Shown in pieces: positions 37,535 through 45,727 of a stretch of 64,000 bases of DNA (the stretch's first letter is position 1; each line of letters opens with the position of its first letter). Source of the stretch: Amycolatopsis suaedae (lineage in GTDB: Bacteria > Actinomycetota > Actinomycetes > Mycobacteriales > Pseudonocardiaceae); contig NZ_SFCC01000007.1 of assembly GCF_004214935.1 (NCBI RefSeq), positions 1 to 64,000 of the forward strand, given 5' to 3'. The notes beneath the pieces were generated by a model that worked only from the letters and a program-made list of their open reading frames with translations, was not told the DNA's origin and ran no database searches. Made by a program: the position numbers and the translations under genes.

Positions 37535-37626
37535 CGGTCGGGCCGTCGGCGTCTGGACTGACGAGCCCAAAGGCCGCTCCGCGGCCGACGGCGAGGAGGG
37601 AAGACGCCGACTGAAGGGCCCGACCG
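37535..37626 (+). terminator. Complex terminator after lactonase gene
   Basis: Bases 37535-37554 pair with 37602-37626, giving 20 base pairs interrupted by a 5-nt bulge; the enclosed segment has a second hairpin GGCCGC-TCC-GCGGCC (37572-37586). It starts 9 nt past the stop codon and insulates the D-amino-acid operon from the sugar-importer promoter. Confidence 0.6.
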
Positions 37627-37655
37627 CGCCCGCAGCGAAGCAAGGGCAATACAAC

Positions 37656-37738
37656 ACTGGTCTAGACCCCTTGTGTGCGTCCGGCAGCCGCTTTAGGCTG
37701 CGTTGCTAATAGCGAAACGAGCATTGCATATCGTGCAA
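37656..37738 (+). promoter_or_regulatory. Sugar-importer promoter with DasR (dre) site and paired IclR-type operators
   Basis: ACTGGTCTAGACCCCT (37656-37671) matches the DasR-responsive element ACTGGTCTAGACCACT at 15 of 16 positions. It abuts TTGTGT (37671-37676), 17 bp and TAGGCT (37694-37699), a good promoter. Downstream lie TTGCTAATAGCGAAA (37703-37717) and TTGCATATCGTGCAA (37724-37738), related to the operators at 32041-32076 and again 21 bp apart. Dual control by an N-acetylglucosamine regulator and the local IclR protein is likely. Confidence 0.7.
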
Positions 37739-37750
37739 CGGAGCCTCGAA

Positions 37751-39046
37751 ATGCGTAGAAGCCGAGTGTTAGCCGCCCTGACCCTCGCAGCCGGCATCGT
37801 CCTCGCCGCCGGATGTTCACCCACCCAGTCGGCACCCGCGGGCCAGGGAGGTGACGAGAAGACCGGGCCGCTGCGCGTGTGGCTGTTCGACGAAGCCAAC
37901 CGCGCGCCCAAGGAAGCCGCCGTGAACGAGGCCATCGCCGAGTTCGAGGCCGCCCACGCCGGGGTCGACGTCGACGTCCAGTGGATCGCCGTGGAGGGCC
38001 GCGCGGACAAGTTCGCCGGAGCGTTCAACGATCCCGCCAGCGCCCCCGACGTCGCCGAGTTCGGCAACACCGACGTGGCCAGCTACGTCGAGACCGGCGC
38101 GCTCGCCGACCTGACCGGCGACATCCAGTCCTGGAAGGAGGGCGCCGACCTGCTGCCCACCGTCCTGGAGACGGCCAAGGTCGACGGCAAGGTCTACGGC
38201 CTGCCCTGGTTCACCGGCATCCGCGCGCTGTACTACCGCACCGACGTGTTCACCGAGCTGGGACTGACCCCGCCGAAGTCGATCACCGAGCTGACCGAGA
38301 CCGCCCGCCGGATCCGCGCCGCCAAGCCGGACCTGTACGGCATCTCCGTCGGCGGGCAGTACACCTACGCCATGCTGCCGTTCCTGTGGGCACACGGCGG
38401 CGAGATCGCCCGTCAGGACGACCAGAAGCGCTGGACGTCCTCGCTGACCACCGCCGAGGCCAAGGCCGGGCTGACCGCGTACACGAACCTGATCAAGGAC
38501 GACATTTGCCCGCCCGCCCAGTGCGCCAACCTGACCGGCACGCAGAGCGTGCAGGCCTTCGCGGGCGGCAAGGCGGCGATGACCGTCGGCGGCGACTTCA
38601 ACCGCAAGGCCGTCGAGGGCAGCCTGGCAGGCAAGTACGCCGTCGTCCCGCTGCCCGGCAAGGACCCCGGCTCGGTCGCACCCGCGTTCGCGGGCGGCAA
38701 CCTGCTCGGCGTGTTCGGCGCGACCAAGCGCAAGAGCCTCGCCGTGGAGTTCACGCAGCTGCTCGGCAGCGCCAAGTACCAGGGCAAGATGTACCAGGGC
38801 ATGGGCAACCTGCCGACGCTGGGCAGCGTGCAGCAGCAGCTGTCCACTTCGGACCCGTTCCTGAAGCCGTTCGTGGACACCATCAAGGCCGGCACCAAGT
38901 TCGTCCCGTCCACCCCGGCCTGGTCCAAGATCGACGCCCAGAAGATCCTGCCGACCGCGCTGCAGCAGATCGTCACCGGTGAGCAGAACGTCGACACCGC
39001 GGTCGCCGGGGCGGTGGACCGGATGAACAACACGTTCGGGACCTGA
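37751..39046 (+). CDS. Sugar ABC transporter substrate-binding lipoprotein, DasA-like
   Basis: A 431-residue family 1 solute-binding protein. Signal peptide and lipobox LAAGC near residue 28, then GPLRVWLFDEANRAPKEAAVNEAIAEFEAAH and the conserved VYGLPWFTGIRALYYRTDVFTELGL. The dre site and the GH20 gene in the same operon point to chitobiose or another N-acetylglucosamine oligomer. I choose ATG at 37751; the 16 extra residues of the longer frame precede the signal peptide and overlap an operator. Confidence 0.92.
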   Translation: MRRSRVLAALTLAAGIVLAAGCSPTQSAPAGQGGDEKTGPLRVWLFDEANRAPKEAAVNEAIAEFEAAHAGVDVDVQWIAVEGRADKFAGAFNDPASAPDVAEFGNTDVASYVETGALADLTGDIQSWKEGADLLPTVLETAKVDGKVYGLPWFTGIRALYYRTDVFTELGLTPPKSITELTETARRIRAAKPDLYGISVGGQYTYAMLPFLWAHGGEIARQDDQKRWTSSLTTAEAKAGLTAYTNLIKDDICPPAQCANLTGTQSVQAFAGGKAAMTVGGDFNRKAVEGSLAGKYAVVPLPGKDPGSVAPAFAGGNLLGVFGATKRKSLAVEFTQLLGSAKYQGKMYQGMGNLPTLGSVQQQLSTSDPFLKPFVDTIKAGTKFVPSTPAWSKIDAQKILPTALQQIVTGEQNVDTAVAGAVDRMNNTFGT

Positions 39047-39051
39047 CCACA

Positions 39052-40008
39052 GTGACCACGCAGATCGCACCCGTCACCGCGCCGGCCGCGGAGCCGCCCA
39101 GGCGGTCGCGCCGGCGTGGTGACGGCCGTTCGGCGGCCGTCTACCTGGCCCCCGCGGCCGTCCTGCTGCTGGGCGTGCTGGCCTACCCGATGTACCAGCT
39201 GGTCCTGATCTCGTTCTACGACTACGGGCAGGCCGAGGCGGCAGGCGTCGCGCCGCTGACGTTCATCGGGTTCGACAACTACGTGCTGCTACTGGAAAGC
39301 ACGCAGTTCTGGGTGGTGCTGGCGAAGACACTCGGCTTCGCCGCGGTCTGCGTCGCGGGCAGCCTGCTGGTCGGCACCGCGCTGGCGGTGCTGGCCAGCC
39401 GGATCCGCGCGGTGCCCCGCATGCTGCTGTTCCTCGCGGCGCTGGGCGCGTGGGCGACGCCGGCCATGGCCGGGTCCTACATCTGGCTGTTCCTGTTCGA
39501 CACCGACTTCGGCCTGGTCAACGAGGTGCTCGTCGGGCTCGGATTCTCCGCCATGGAGGGCCACTCCTGGACGTTCGACACCTACGGCGCGTTCGGGCTG
39601 GTGGCCGCCGAGGTCATCTGGTGCTCGTTCCCGTTCGTCATGATCACCATGTATGCCGGGATCAAGGCCATTCCCACCGAGGTCGTCGAGGCCGCCACCG
39701 TCGACGGCGCGAGCTGGCCCAGGGTGGCCTGGTCGGTGATGCTGCCGATCCTGCGGCCGGTGCTGATGATCGCCACCATCCAGTCGATCATCTGGGACTT
39801 CAAGGTGTTCACCCAGATCTACGTGATGACCGGCGGCGGTGGCCTCGCCGGACGCAACCTGGTCCTCAACGTGTACGCCTACCAGCAGGCGTTCGCCGGC
39901 CAGGAGTACGGCCAGGGCGCCGCCATCGGCGTGGTGATGACGCTGATCCTGCTGTCCATCACGGTGCTGTACGTGCGCTCGCAACGACGCGGAACGGAGC
40001 TGGTGTGA
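39052..40008 (+). CDS. Sugar ABC permease, MalF/DasB type
   Basis: A 318-residue permease with about six membrane helices after a basic N-terminus. The coupling motif EAATVDGASWPRVAWSVMLPIL near residue 220 contacts the ATPase. GTG start, 5 nt after the binding-protein stop. No ATPase gene is present in the operon, so a shared ATPase of the MsiK type elsewhere is expected, as in Streptomyces. Confidence 0.93.
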   Translation: MTTQIAPVTAPAAEPPRRSRRRGDGRSAAVYLAPAAVLLLGVLAYPMYQLVLISFYDYGQAEAAGVAPLTFIGFDNYVLLLESTQFWVVLAKTLGFAAVCVAGSLLVGTALAVLASRIRAVPRMLLFLAALGAWATPAMAGSYIWLFLFDTDFGLVNEVLVGLGFSAMEGHSWTFDTYGAFGLVAAEVIWCSFPFVMITMYAGIKAIPTEVVEAATVDGASWPRVAWSVMLPILRPVLMIATIQSIIWDFKVFTQIYVMTGGGGLAGRNLVLNVYAYQQAFAGQEYGQGAAIGVVMTLILLSITVLYVRSQRRGTELV

Positions 40009-40916
40009 CCACGCTGACCGCCCCCGCCCCGGAGAAGGCGCCCACGGTGCGGCAGCCGCGCCGCCGGTGGAAACCCAGCAGGCCGGGCAGGCTGATCGCC
40101 GAGATCGTCGCCGTGGTCGTCGCCGGTGTCGTGGCGTTCCCGCTGTACTGGATGGTGCTCTCGGCACTCAAGCCGACGCCGGAGATCCAGTCGGCCGACC
40201 CGCGGCCGTGGACACTCACGCCGACGTTCGAGCACTTCGAGCGGGTGCTCGGCAGCGCCGGGTTCGCCCGCTACTTCCTCAACAGCGTCATCGTCGCGGT
40301 CGTCGTGGTGGCGTTGTCGATGCTGCTGTCGTTCCTCGCGGCGGTGGCACTGACCCGGTTCAACTTCAAGGGCCGCACGGTGCTGCTGGTGATGTTGCTG
40401 GTGGCGCAGATGGTGCCGGTGGAGGCGCTGACCATCCCGCTGTTCTTCCTGATGCGATCGGTCGGTGACGTCGCGCCCGCCTTCGGCACCAACGAGCTGG
40501 GCTCGCTGATGCTGGTGCACCTGGCGTTCACGCTGCCGTTCGCGATCTGGATGCTGCGCGGGTTCGTCGCCGCCGTGCCGAGGGAACTGGAGGAAGCCGC
40601 CACAGTGGACGGAGCCAGCCGGTTCCGCTTCACCTGGCAGATCCTGTTCCCGCTGGTGGCGCCCGGGCTGGTGGCGACCAGCGTGCTGTCGTTCATCCAC
40701 GCGTGGAACGACTTCCTGTTCGCCAAGACGTTCATCATCTCCAACACCGAGAACCAGACCCTGCCACTGGCGATCCTGGTGTTCTTCAAACCGGAGGAGA
40801 ACGACTGGGGTGCGATCATGGCCGGGTCGACGCTGATGACCATTCCGGTGCTGGTGTTCTTCGTGTTCGTGCAGCGACGACTGGTGTCCGGGCTCGCCGG
40901 CGCCGTGAAGGGCTGA
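40005..40916 (+). CDS. Sugar ABC permease, MalG/DasC type
   Basis: A 303-residue partner permease. Typical MalG features: FPLYWMVLSALKPTPEI, SVIVAVVVVALSMLLSFLAAVALTRFNFKGR and the EAA loop EEAATVDGASRFRFTWQILFPLVAPG. GTG overlaps the previous stop (GTGA). The EAA loop contains the CCACWGTGG motif (40600-40608) using the rare codon ACA, where the sister permease has ACC. Confidence 0.93.
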   Translation: MTTLTAPAPEKAPTVRQPRRRWKPSRPGRLIAEIVAVVVAGVVAFPLYWMVLSALKPTPEIQSADPRPWTLTPTFEHFERVLGSAGFARYFLNSVIVAVVVVALSMLLSFLAAVALTRFNFKGRTVLLVMLLVAQMVPVEALTIPLFFLMRSVGDVAPAFGTNELGSLMLVHLAFTLPFAIWMLRGFVAAVPRELEEAATVDGASRFRFTWQILFPLVAPGLVATSVLSFIHAWNDFLFAKTFIISNTENQTLPLAILVFFKPEENDWGAIMAGSTLMTIPVLVFFVFVQRRLVSGLAGAVKG

Positions 40917-40920
40917 GGTC

Positions 40921-42330
40921 ATGCCGGGATTCGACAGTCTGCTCCCCCGTCCCGTGTCGTGCACGGCCACCGGCGGGCAGTACGCCATGGCGCCGGGCGA
41001 GACGCCACGGGTGGAGTTCTCCGCGGACCTGCCGGCGTCCGGCTACCGGCTGGACATCGGCGACGGCGTGCGGATCACCGCCGCCGACGAGGCCGGGGCG
41101 TTCCACGCCGCGCAGACACTGCGGCAGCTGCGCGGCCCGCACGCGTTCCGCGCCGCCTCCATCCACAGTGGACCGGACCTGCTGCCGGCCGGCACGGTCA
41201 CCGACCACCCGAGGTTCGGCTGGCGCGGGTGCCTGCTCGACGTGGCGCGGCACTTCCGCACCAAGGCGGAGGTGCTGCGGTTCGTCGATCTGCTGGCCGC
41301 ACACAAGCTGAACGTCCTGCACCTGCACCTGACCGACGACCAGGGCTGGCGGGTGGAGATCCCGGCGTTCCCCCGGCTGACCGAGGTCGGGGCGTGGCGG
41401 CGGGAGTCGATGGTGGGCAGGCACGACGGCCCCGAACGCGACGGCCGCCCGCACGGCGGGTTCTACACCCGCGACGACCTGCGAGAGATCGTCGCCTACG
41501 CCGCGCAGCGGTTCGTCACCGTCGTGCCCGAGATCGACGTGCCCGGGCACGTGCAGGCGGCCATCGCGGCGTATCCCGAACTGGGTGGCGGCGAGCAGGT
41601 CGAGGTGTGGACGTCGTGGGGCGTCAACCCGCGGCTGCTCGACCCTTCACCGTCCAGTGCAGACTTCTTCACCGCGGTGCTGGACGAGGTACTGGAGATC
41701 TTCCCGTCCGAGGTGATCTGCGTCGGCGGCGACGAGGTGCCCGGCGCGACCGCGGAACACGCCCGGTTCGTCGACCGGATGATCGCCCACCTGACCGCGC
41801 GCGGGCGGCGGGCGATGGGCTGGGACGAGATCCTCGACGGCGACCCGGACACCGCGGCGATCATCGGGTCGTGGCGCGGCGAGGAGGCCGGGGTGCGGGC
41901 CGCGGCCGCCGGGCACGACGTGGTGATGTGCCCCGAGCAGTCGGTCTACCTGGACCACCGCCAGTCCGACCATCCCGACGAGCCCATCCCGGTGGGGTTC
42001 CTGCGCACGCTGGCCGACGTGTACGGCTACGAGCCGCTGCCGCCGGACCTGCCGGAGCCGGCCGTGCCCAGGGTGCTGGGCGCGCAGGCGCAGGTGTGGG
42101 CCGAGCACCTGGACACGGTGCGCCGGGTGGACTACGCCGCGTTCCCGCGGCTGTCCGCGTTCGCCGAGGTGGTGTGGAGCCCGGCGGAACCACGTGACTA
42201 CGGCGAGTTCGAGGAACGGCTGCGCACCCATCACCTGCCCAGGCTGGACGCGCTCGGCGTCGAGTACCGCCCGCTGGACGGGCCGCTGCCCTGGCAGACC
42301 CGGCCCGGCGTGCCGGGACGGCCGCGCTAG
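40921..42330 (+). CDS. Beta-N-acetylhexosaminidase, GH20
   Basis: Cleaves terminal N-acetylhexosamine. The 469-residue protein has the small alpha/beta domain, then the GH20 barrel: RGCLLDVARHFRTKAEVLRFVD, HLHLTDDQGWRVEIPAFPRLTE, PEIDVPGH and the catalytic Asp271-Glu272 pair in CVGGDEVPG. There is no signal peptide, so it acts in the cytoplasm on imported oligosaccharides. Four nt after the permease gene; its last 4 nt overlap the convergent lipoprotein gene. Confidence 0.95.
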   Translation: MPGFDSLLPRPVSCTATGGQYAMAPGETPRVEFSADLPASGYRLDIGDGVRITAADEAGAFHAAQTLRQLRGPHAFRAASIHSGPDLLPAGTVTDHPRFGWRGCLLDVARHFRTKAEVLRFVDLLAAHKLNVLHLHLTDDQGWRVEIPAFPRLTEVGAWRRESMVGRHDGPERDGRPHGGFYTRDDLREIVAYAAQRFVTVVPEIDVPGHVQAAIAAYPELGGGEQVEVWTSWGVNPRLLDPSPSSADFFTAVLDEVLEIFPSEVICVGGDEVPGATAEHARFVDRMIAHLTARGRRAMGWDEILDGDPDTAAIIGSWRGEEAGVRAAAAGHDVVMCPEQSVYLDHRQSDHPDEPIPVGFLRTLADVYGYEPLPPDLPEPAVPRVLGAQAQVWAEHLDTVRRVDYAAFPRLSAFAEVVWSPAEPRDYGEFEERLRTHHLPRLDALGVEYRPLDGPLPWQTRPGVPGRPR

Positions 42331-42560
42331 GGCTTGATCGTCCGCCGGGCGGGGCCGTTGGCGCTGCGCGGGACGATCGGGACGACGCCGATGGCGCTCA
42401 GCACGGCCATGAAGCCGTTCTCGATCCGCGTTCCGGTGCTCGGCCAGTAGGCGGGCGTCACGCAGTAGCCCTTGCTGCACTTGATCGGCGGTGGACCGGC
42501 GCAGCCCGCGACGAGCAGGACGACCGTGGCGGCGAGTGCGGCCAGGCGGGACTTGGTCAC
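42327..42560 (-). CDS. Small lipoprotein of unknown function
   Basis: A 77-residue protein with signal peptide and lipobox LVAGC (Cys20), followed by a short domain with Cys residues in IKCSKGYC and a C-terminal hydrophobic stretch FMAVLSAIGVVPIV. GTG start; GGAGGAAGCC upstream. Lies 10 nt after the membrane protein gene, likely cotranscribed. I recognise no family. Confidence 0.7.
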   Translation of the reverse strand: MTKSRLAALAATVVLLVAGCAGPPPIKCSKGYCVTPAYWPSTGTRIENGFMAVLSAIGVVPIVPRSANGPARRTIKP

Positions 42561-42570
42561 GGCTTCCTCC

Positions 42571-42939
42571 TCATGCGGCCGCGGCGAGCCGCCGGGCCCC
42601 GGACGACACCAGCAACATCACGCCGACGGCCAGCAGAATGGCGATCACGGCCTGGTAGTAGCCGGTGATGATGCTGGTCACCGCGCTCACGATGCCCAGC
42701 GACTCAACGGCGATGGCGAGGCCGCGGGCCCACGGCCGTCGGGTCAGGAAGGCGGCGGCGAGCGCGACGAGGGCCGCGAGCAGCGGGTTGACGACGATCA
42801 CGAACCACACCGAGCCCGGGACCTCCTGGTTGTGGTCGAGGCGGGTGCTGATCGTCAGCAGCTGCACGATCCAGATCCCGAGCGAGGCCGCCGCCTGCGC
42901 GAACATGACCACCTGCGCGATCCTGAGCTGCCTTCCCAC
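42571..42939 (-). CDS. Small integral membrane protein
   Basis: A 122-residue protein with four predicted membrane helices (about residues 8-30, 45-65, 70-90, 95-113). No recognised motif. GTG start with GAGGAG about 7 nt upstream. Its stop overlaps the ribosome-binding region of the lipoprotein gene, so the two are probably coupled. Confidence 0.7.
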   Translation of the reverse strand: MGRQLRIAQVVMFAQAAASLGIWIVQLLTISTRLDHNQEVPGSVWFVIVVNPLLAALVALAAAFLTRRPWARGLAIAVESLGIVSAVTSIITGYYQAVIAILLAVGVMLLVSSGARRLAAAA

Positions 42940-42974
42940 GGTGGGCTCCTCTCCGCGACGACTCGCGCACGACG

Positions 42975-43139
42975 CTAGCCGTCCGCGGCGGGAGCCCTCC
43001 CCGGTTGACCGCTACCTGCCAGTGCCCGAAGGCTCCGCCGCAGAGCTGCGTGCAGCAACTCCGGTGTCGCCGAGTCCTCCTGCAGTACGGCCCGCATGGT
43101 CAGCCCGTCGAGCAACGCGGAGAGCCGGAGCGTTTCGAT
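42975..43139 (-). pseudogene. 3' remnant of a TetR-family regulator gene
   Basis: Minus-strand frame of 54 codons ending at TAG (42975). It reads ETLRLSALLDGLTMRAVLQ, then TPELLHAALRRSLRALAG, which is the C-terminal helix region of a BetI-like TetR protein. An in-frame TAG lies immediately upstream (43140-43142) and no DNA-binding domain follows in any frame. Truncated next to the hairpin at 43197-43231; the rest of 43140-43323 holds no gene. Confidence 0.65.
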
Positions 43140-43196
43140 CTACGGTCCCGCTCAAGGTTTGTGACTGGCGGTCGGGCTCCCGGCGGTGCTACCAAG

Positions 43197-43231
43197 GGCA
43201 CTTTGGTTGCGCAACGCGCAACCAAAGTGCC
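43197..43231. repeat. Perfect 16-bp hairpin repeat
   Basis: GGCACTTTGGTTGCGC (43197-43212) pairs perfectly with 43216-43231 around a 3-nt loop AAC. It lies between the TetR remnant and the response-regulator gene, downstream of the latter, and could act as its terminator. Similar in design (long stem, 3-nt loop) to the repeats at 29764-29821. Confidence 0.65.
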
Positions 43232-43323
43232 GTTCGTGGCGGTGACGTTGATCCGGTGTTGTCTCGTTCGTGGTTCTGCCTTCCAGCCCACCCCGCCAGG
43301 CAGCCAACTATGCCGGGCCGGCC

Positions 43324-43995
43324 TCACACGCCGCGGTACCAGACCTCGGGGCGGCCGACCTGGCCGTAGCGGGGCTCGCGGCGGGCCAGGCCGGCGTCGG
43401 CCAGGTACTCCAGGTACCGCCGCGCCGTCACCCTCGACACCCCCACCGCCGACGCTGCCGCACCGGCGGACAGGCCGTCGGCCGCCTCGGCCAGTGCCGC
43501 GGTGACCGCCTCCAGCGTCTGCCCGCTCATGCCCTTCGGCAGCGCCTGGTGGTCGGCACTGCGCAACGCGGCCAGCGCCCGGTCCACATCGGCCTGCCCG
43601 CTGGCCTCGCCCTCCTGGCCGAGCTCTTCCCGGAACCGCGCGTACCGGGTCAGCTTGTCGCGTAGCGAGGCGAACGTGAACGGCTTGAGCAGGTACTGCA
43701 CCACCCCCGCCGACACCGCGGCCTTCACCACGGCGAGGTCCCGCGCCGACGTCACGGCGATGACGTCCACCGTGGCACCGGCCGCCCGCAGCGCCCGGCA
43801 GACCGCCAGGCCGTGGGTGTCGGGCAGGTAGAAGTCCAGCAGCACCAGGTCGACCGGCAGCCGCTCGACCGCCCGCAGCGCCTCCGCTCCCGAGTGGACA
43901 ACCGCCGCGACGGTGAACCCGGCGACCCGCTCGACGTACTGCCGGTGCGCCTCGGCGGCCACCGGGTCGTCCTCCACCACCAGCACGCTGATCAC
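43324..43995 (-). CDS. Response regulator, CitB/DcuR family
   Basis: A 223-residue regulator. Receiver domain VISVLVVEDDPVAAEAHR with phospho-acceptor Asp54 in LVLLDFYLPD and the conserved Lys in YLLKPF; C-terminal helix-turn-helix GLSAGAAASAVGVSRVTARRYLEYL. Cognate of the adjacent kinase; GTG start overlaps the kinase stop (GTGA). Expected to activate the divergent dctA in response to C4-dicarboxylates. Confidence 0.93.
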   Translation of the reverse strand: MISVLVVEDDPVAAEAHRQYVERVAGFTVAAVVHSGAEALRAVERLPVDLVLLDFYLPDTHGLAVCRALRAAGATVDVIAVTSARDLAVVKAAVSAGVVQYLLKPFTFASLRDKLTRYARFREELGQEGEASGQADVDRALAALRSADHQALPKGMSGQTLEAVTAALAEAADGLSAGAAASAVGVSRVTARRYLEYLADAGLARREPRYGQVGRPEVWYRGV

Positions 43996-45602
43996 GGCCG
44001 TTCCCCCGGGATCGGCAGGTGCACGGTGAACACGGCGCCCGGGCCCGGGTCGACCTCGACCTGCCCGCCGTGCCGCCGCACCGTCTGGCCGACCAGCGCG
44101 AGCCCCAGCCCCCTGCCGCCGGACTTGGTCGACCACCCGCGCCGGAACAGCTGCTCCACCTCCTCCGGCCGCACACCGGCCCCGGTGTCGGCCACCCGCA
44201 CGAGCACCTTCACGTCGTCGGCGCGGACGGTCACCGTCACCCGCGGCCGTCCGTCCGCCGACGCCGCGATTGCGGCGTCCAGCGCGTTGTCGATCAGGTT
44301 GCCGACGATCGTCACCAGGTCCCGCGGCTCGATCCACGGCAGCGGTTCGGCCAGCGCCGTGTCGTCGGTGACCACCAGCTCGGCACCGCGCTCGCTGGCC
44401 TCGGCCGCCTTGCCCAGCAGCACCGCGGCCAGCACCGGCTCGGACACCGCGGCCACCACCTGGTCGGTGAGCCGCTGCGCCAGCTCCAGCTCGGCCGTGG
44501 CGAACGCCAGCGCCTGATCCGTCCGTCCCATCTCGACCAGCGACACCACCGTGTGCAGCCGGTTGGCCGCCTCGTGTGCCTGCGACCGCAGCGACTCGGC
44601 GAAGCCGCGCACGGTGTCCAGCTCACCGGTCAGCGTCTGCAGCTCGGTGTGGTCGCGCAGGGTCGCCACCGTACCGACGGCACGCCCCCGCGTCCGGACC
44701 GGCTCGGTGCTAACCACCAGCACCCTGGTGTCGGTCACGACGATCTCGTCGGTGCGGGTCTCCTCGCCGCCGAGCAGGCCGGCCAGCGTCGGCGGCAGGC
44801 CGAGGTCGGTCACGGCCGTCCCGGCCGGATCGTCCCGCAGGCCGAGCAGGTCGCGGGCGGCGTCGTTGCACAGCGCGACCCGGCCGTCGGTGTCGATCAG
44901 CAGCAACCCCTCGCGGACCGCGTGCAGTGCCGCCTCGTGGTAGTCGAACAGGTGGGCCAGCTCGGCCGGGCCCATGCCCCTGGTGTGCCTGCGCAACCGC
45001 GCGCTGACCAGCAGGCTGCCCGCGATCCCGACCGCCAGCACCAGCCCGGCCACACCGAACACCGGCACCAGCCGTTCCCGCAGCTCGGCCGACAACGCCC
45101 GCACCGTGATGCCCACGCTGACCAGCGCCACCACCTCGCCGGCGGCCCCGCGGATGGGCGCGACGACCCGGACCGACGGCCCCAGCGTGCCGGTGTAGGT
45201 CTCGGTGAACAACGCACCGCGCACGGCCGGCTCGATGTTGCCGACGAACGGCTGGCCGATCAGCGACGGGTTCGGGTGGGTGAAGCGGACGCCGTCCACG
45301 GTCATGATCGTGATGAAGTCGACGCCGGTGTCCGTGCGCAGACGTTCGGCGTAGGGCTGCAGGTCACGGCTGGGGTCCGGGGTGCCCAGTGCGGCCACGA
45401 CACCCGGGTTGTCGGCCACCCCGACCGCCACGGTCGTGACCTCCTCCTCGGCACGGGCGTCGGTGACCCTGGCCGAGTCGAAGTACGCCAGCGCGGCCCC
45501 CGCGCCGACCAGCACGACGACGAGCACCAGCTGCACCAGCAGCAGCTGGCGGGCCAGGCTCCAGCGGCGTCGACGGCGTTCCGGTGGCGGCACGGCGTCC
45601 AT
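43992..45602 (-). CDS. Sensor histidine kinase, CitA/DcuS family
   Basis: A 536-residue membrane kinase: helix 1 at about 18-40, an extracellular single Cache domain (ADNPGVVAALGTPDPSRDLQ, DFITIMTVDGVRFTHPNP), helix 2 about 178-201, cytoplasmic PAS about 215-325, SpoB-type phospho-acceptor His343 in RSQAHEAANRLH and an ATPase domain (NLIDNALDAAI, DTGAGVRPEEV, GRGLGLALV). Probably senses a dicarboxylate. ATG at 45602 chosen; the frame extends upstream without domain content. Confidence 0.92.
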   Translation of the reverse strand: MDAVPPPERRRRRWSLARQLLLVQLVLVVVLVGAGAALAYFDSARVTDARAEEEVTTVAVGVADNPGVVAALGTPDPSRDLQPYAERLRTDTGVDFITIMTVDGVRFTHPNPSLIGQPFVGNIEPAVRGALFTETYTGTLGPSVRVVAPIRGAAGEVVALVSVGITVRALSAELRERLVPVFGVAGLVLAVGIAGSLLVSARLRRHTRGMGPAELAHLFDYHEAALHAVREGLLLIDTDGRVALCNDAARDLLGLRDDPAGTAVTDLGLPPTLAGLLGGEETRTDEIVVTDTRVLVVSTEPVRTRGRAVGTVATLRDHTELQTLTGELDTVRGFAESLRSQAHEAANRLHTVVSLVEMGRTDQALAFATAELELAQRLTDQVVAAVSEPVLAAVLLGKAAEASERGAELVVTDDTALAEPLPWIEPRDLVTIVGNLIDNALDAAIAASADGRPRVTVTVRADDVKVLVRVADTGAGVRPEEVEQLFRRGWSTKSGGRGLGLALVGQTVRRHGGQVEVDPGPGAVFTVHLPIPGERP

Positions 45603-45727
45603 ATCAGCACACACCGTCCGGCACATCCGCCACGCGGGGCCGGTGCGAACGAAATGAACACAACCGTGACCCCGCTCACGGCGGCACGCATAGTTCCCGG
45701 CAACTCCCTGACGGTTTGGAGGCAACG

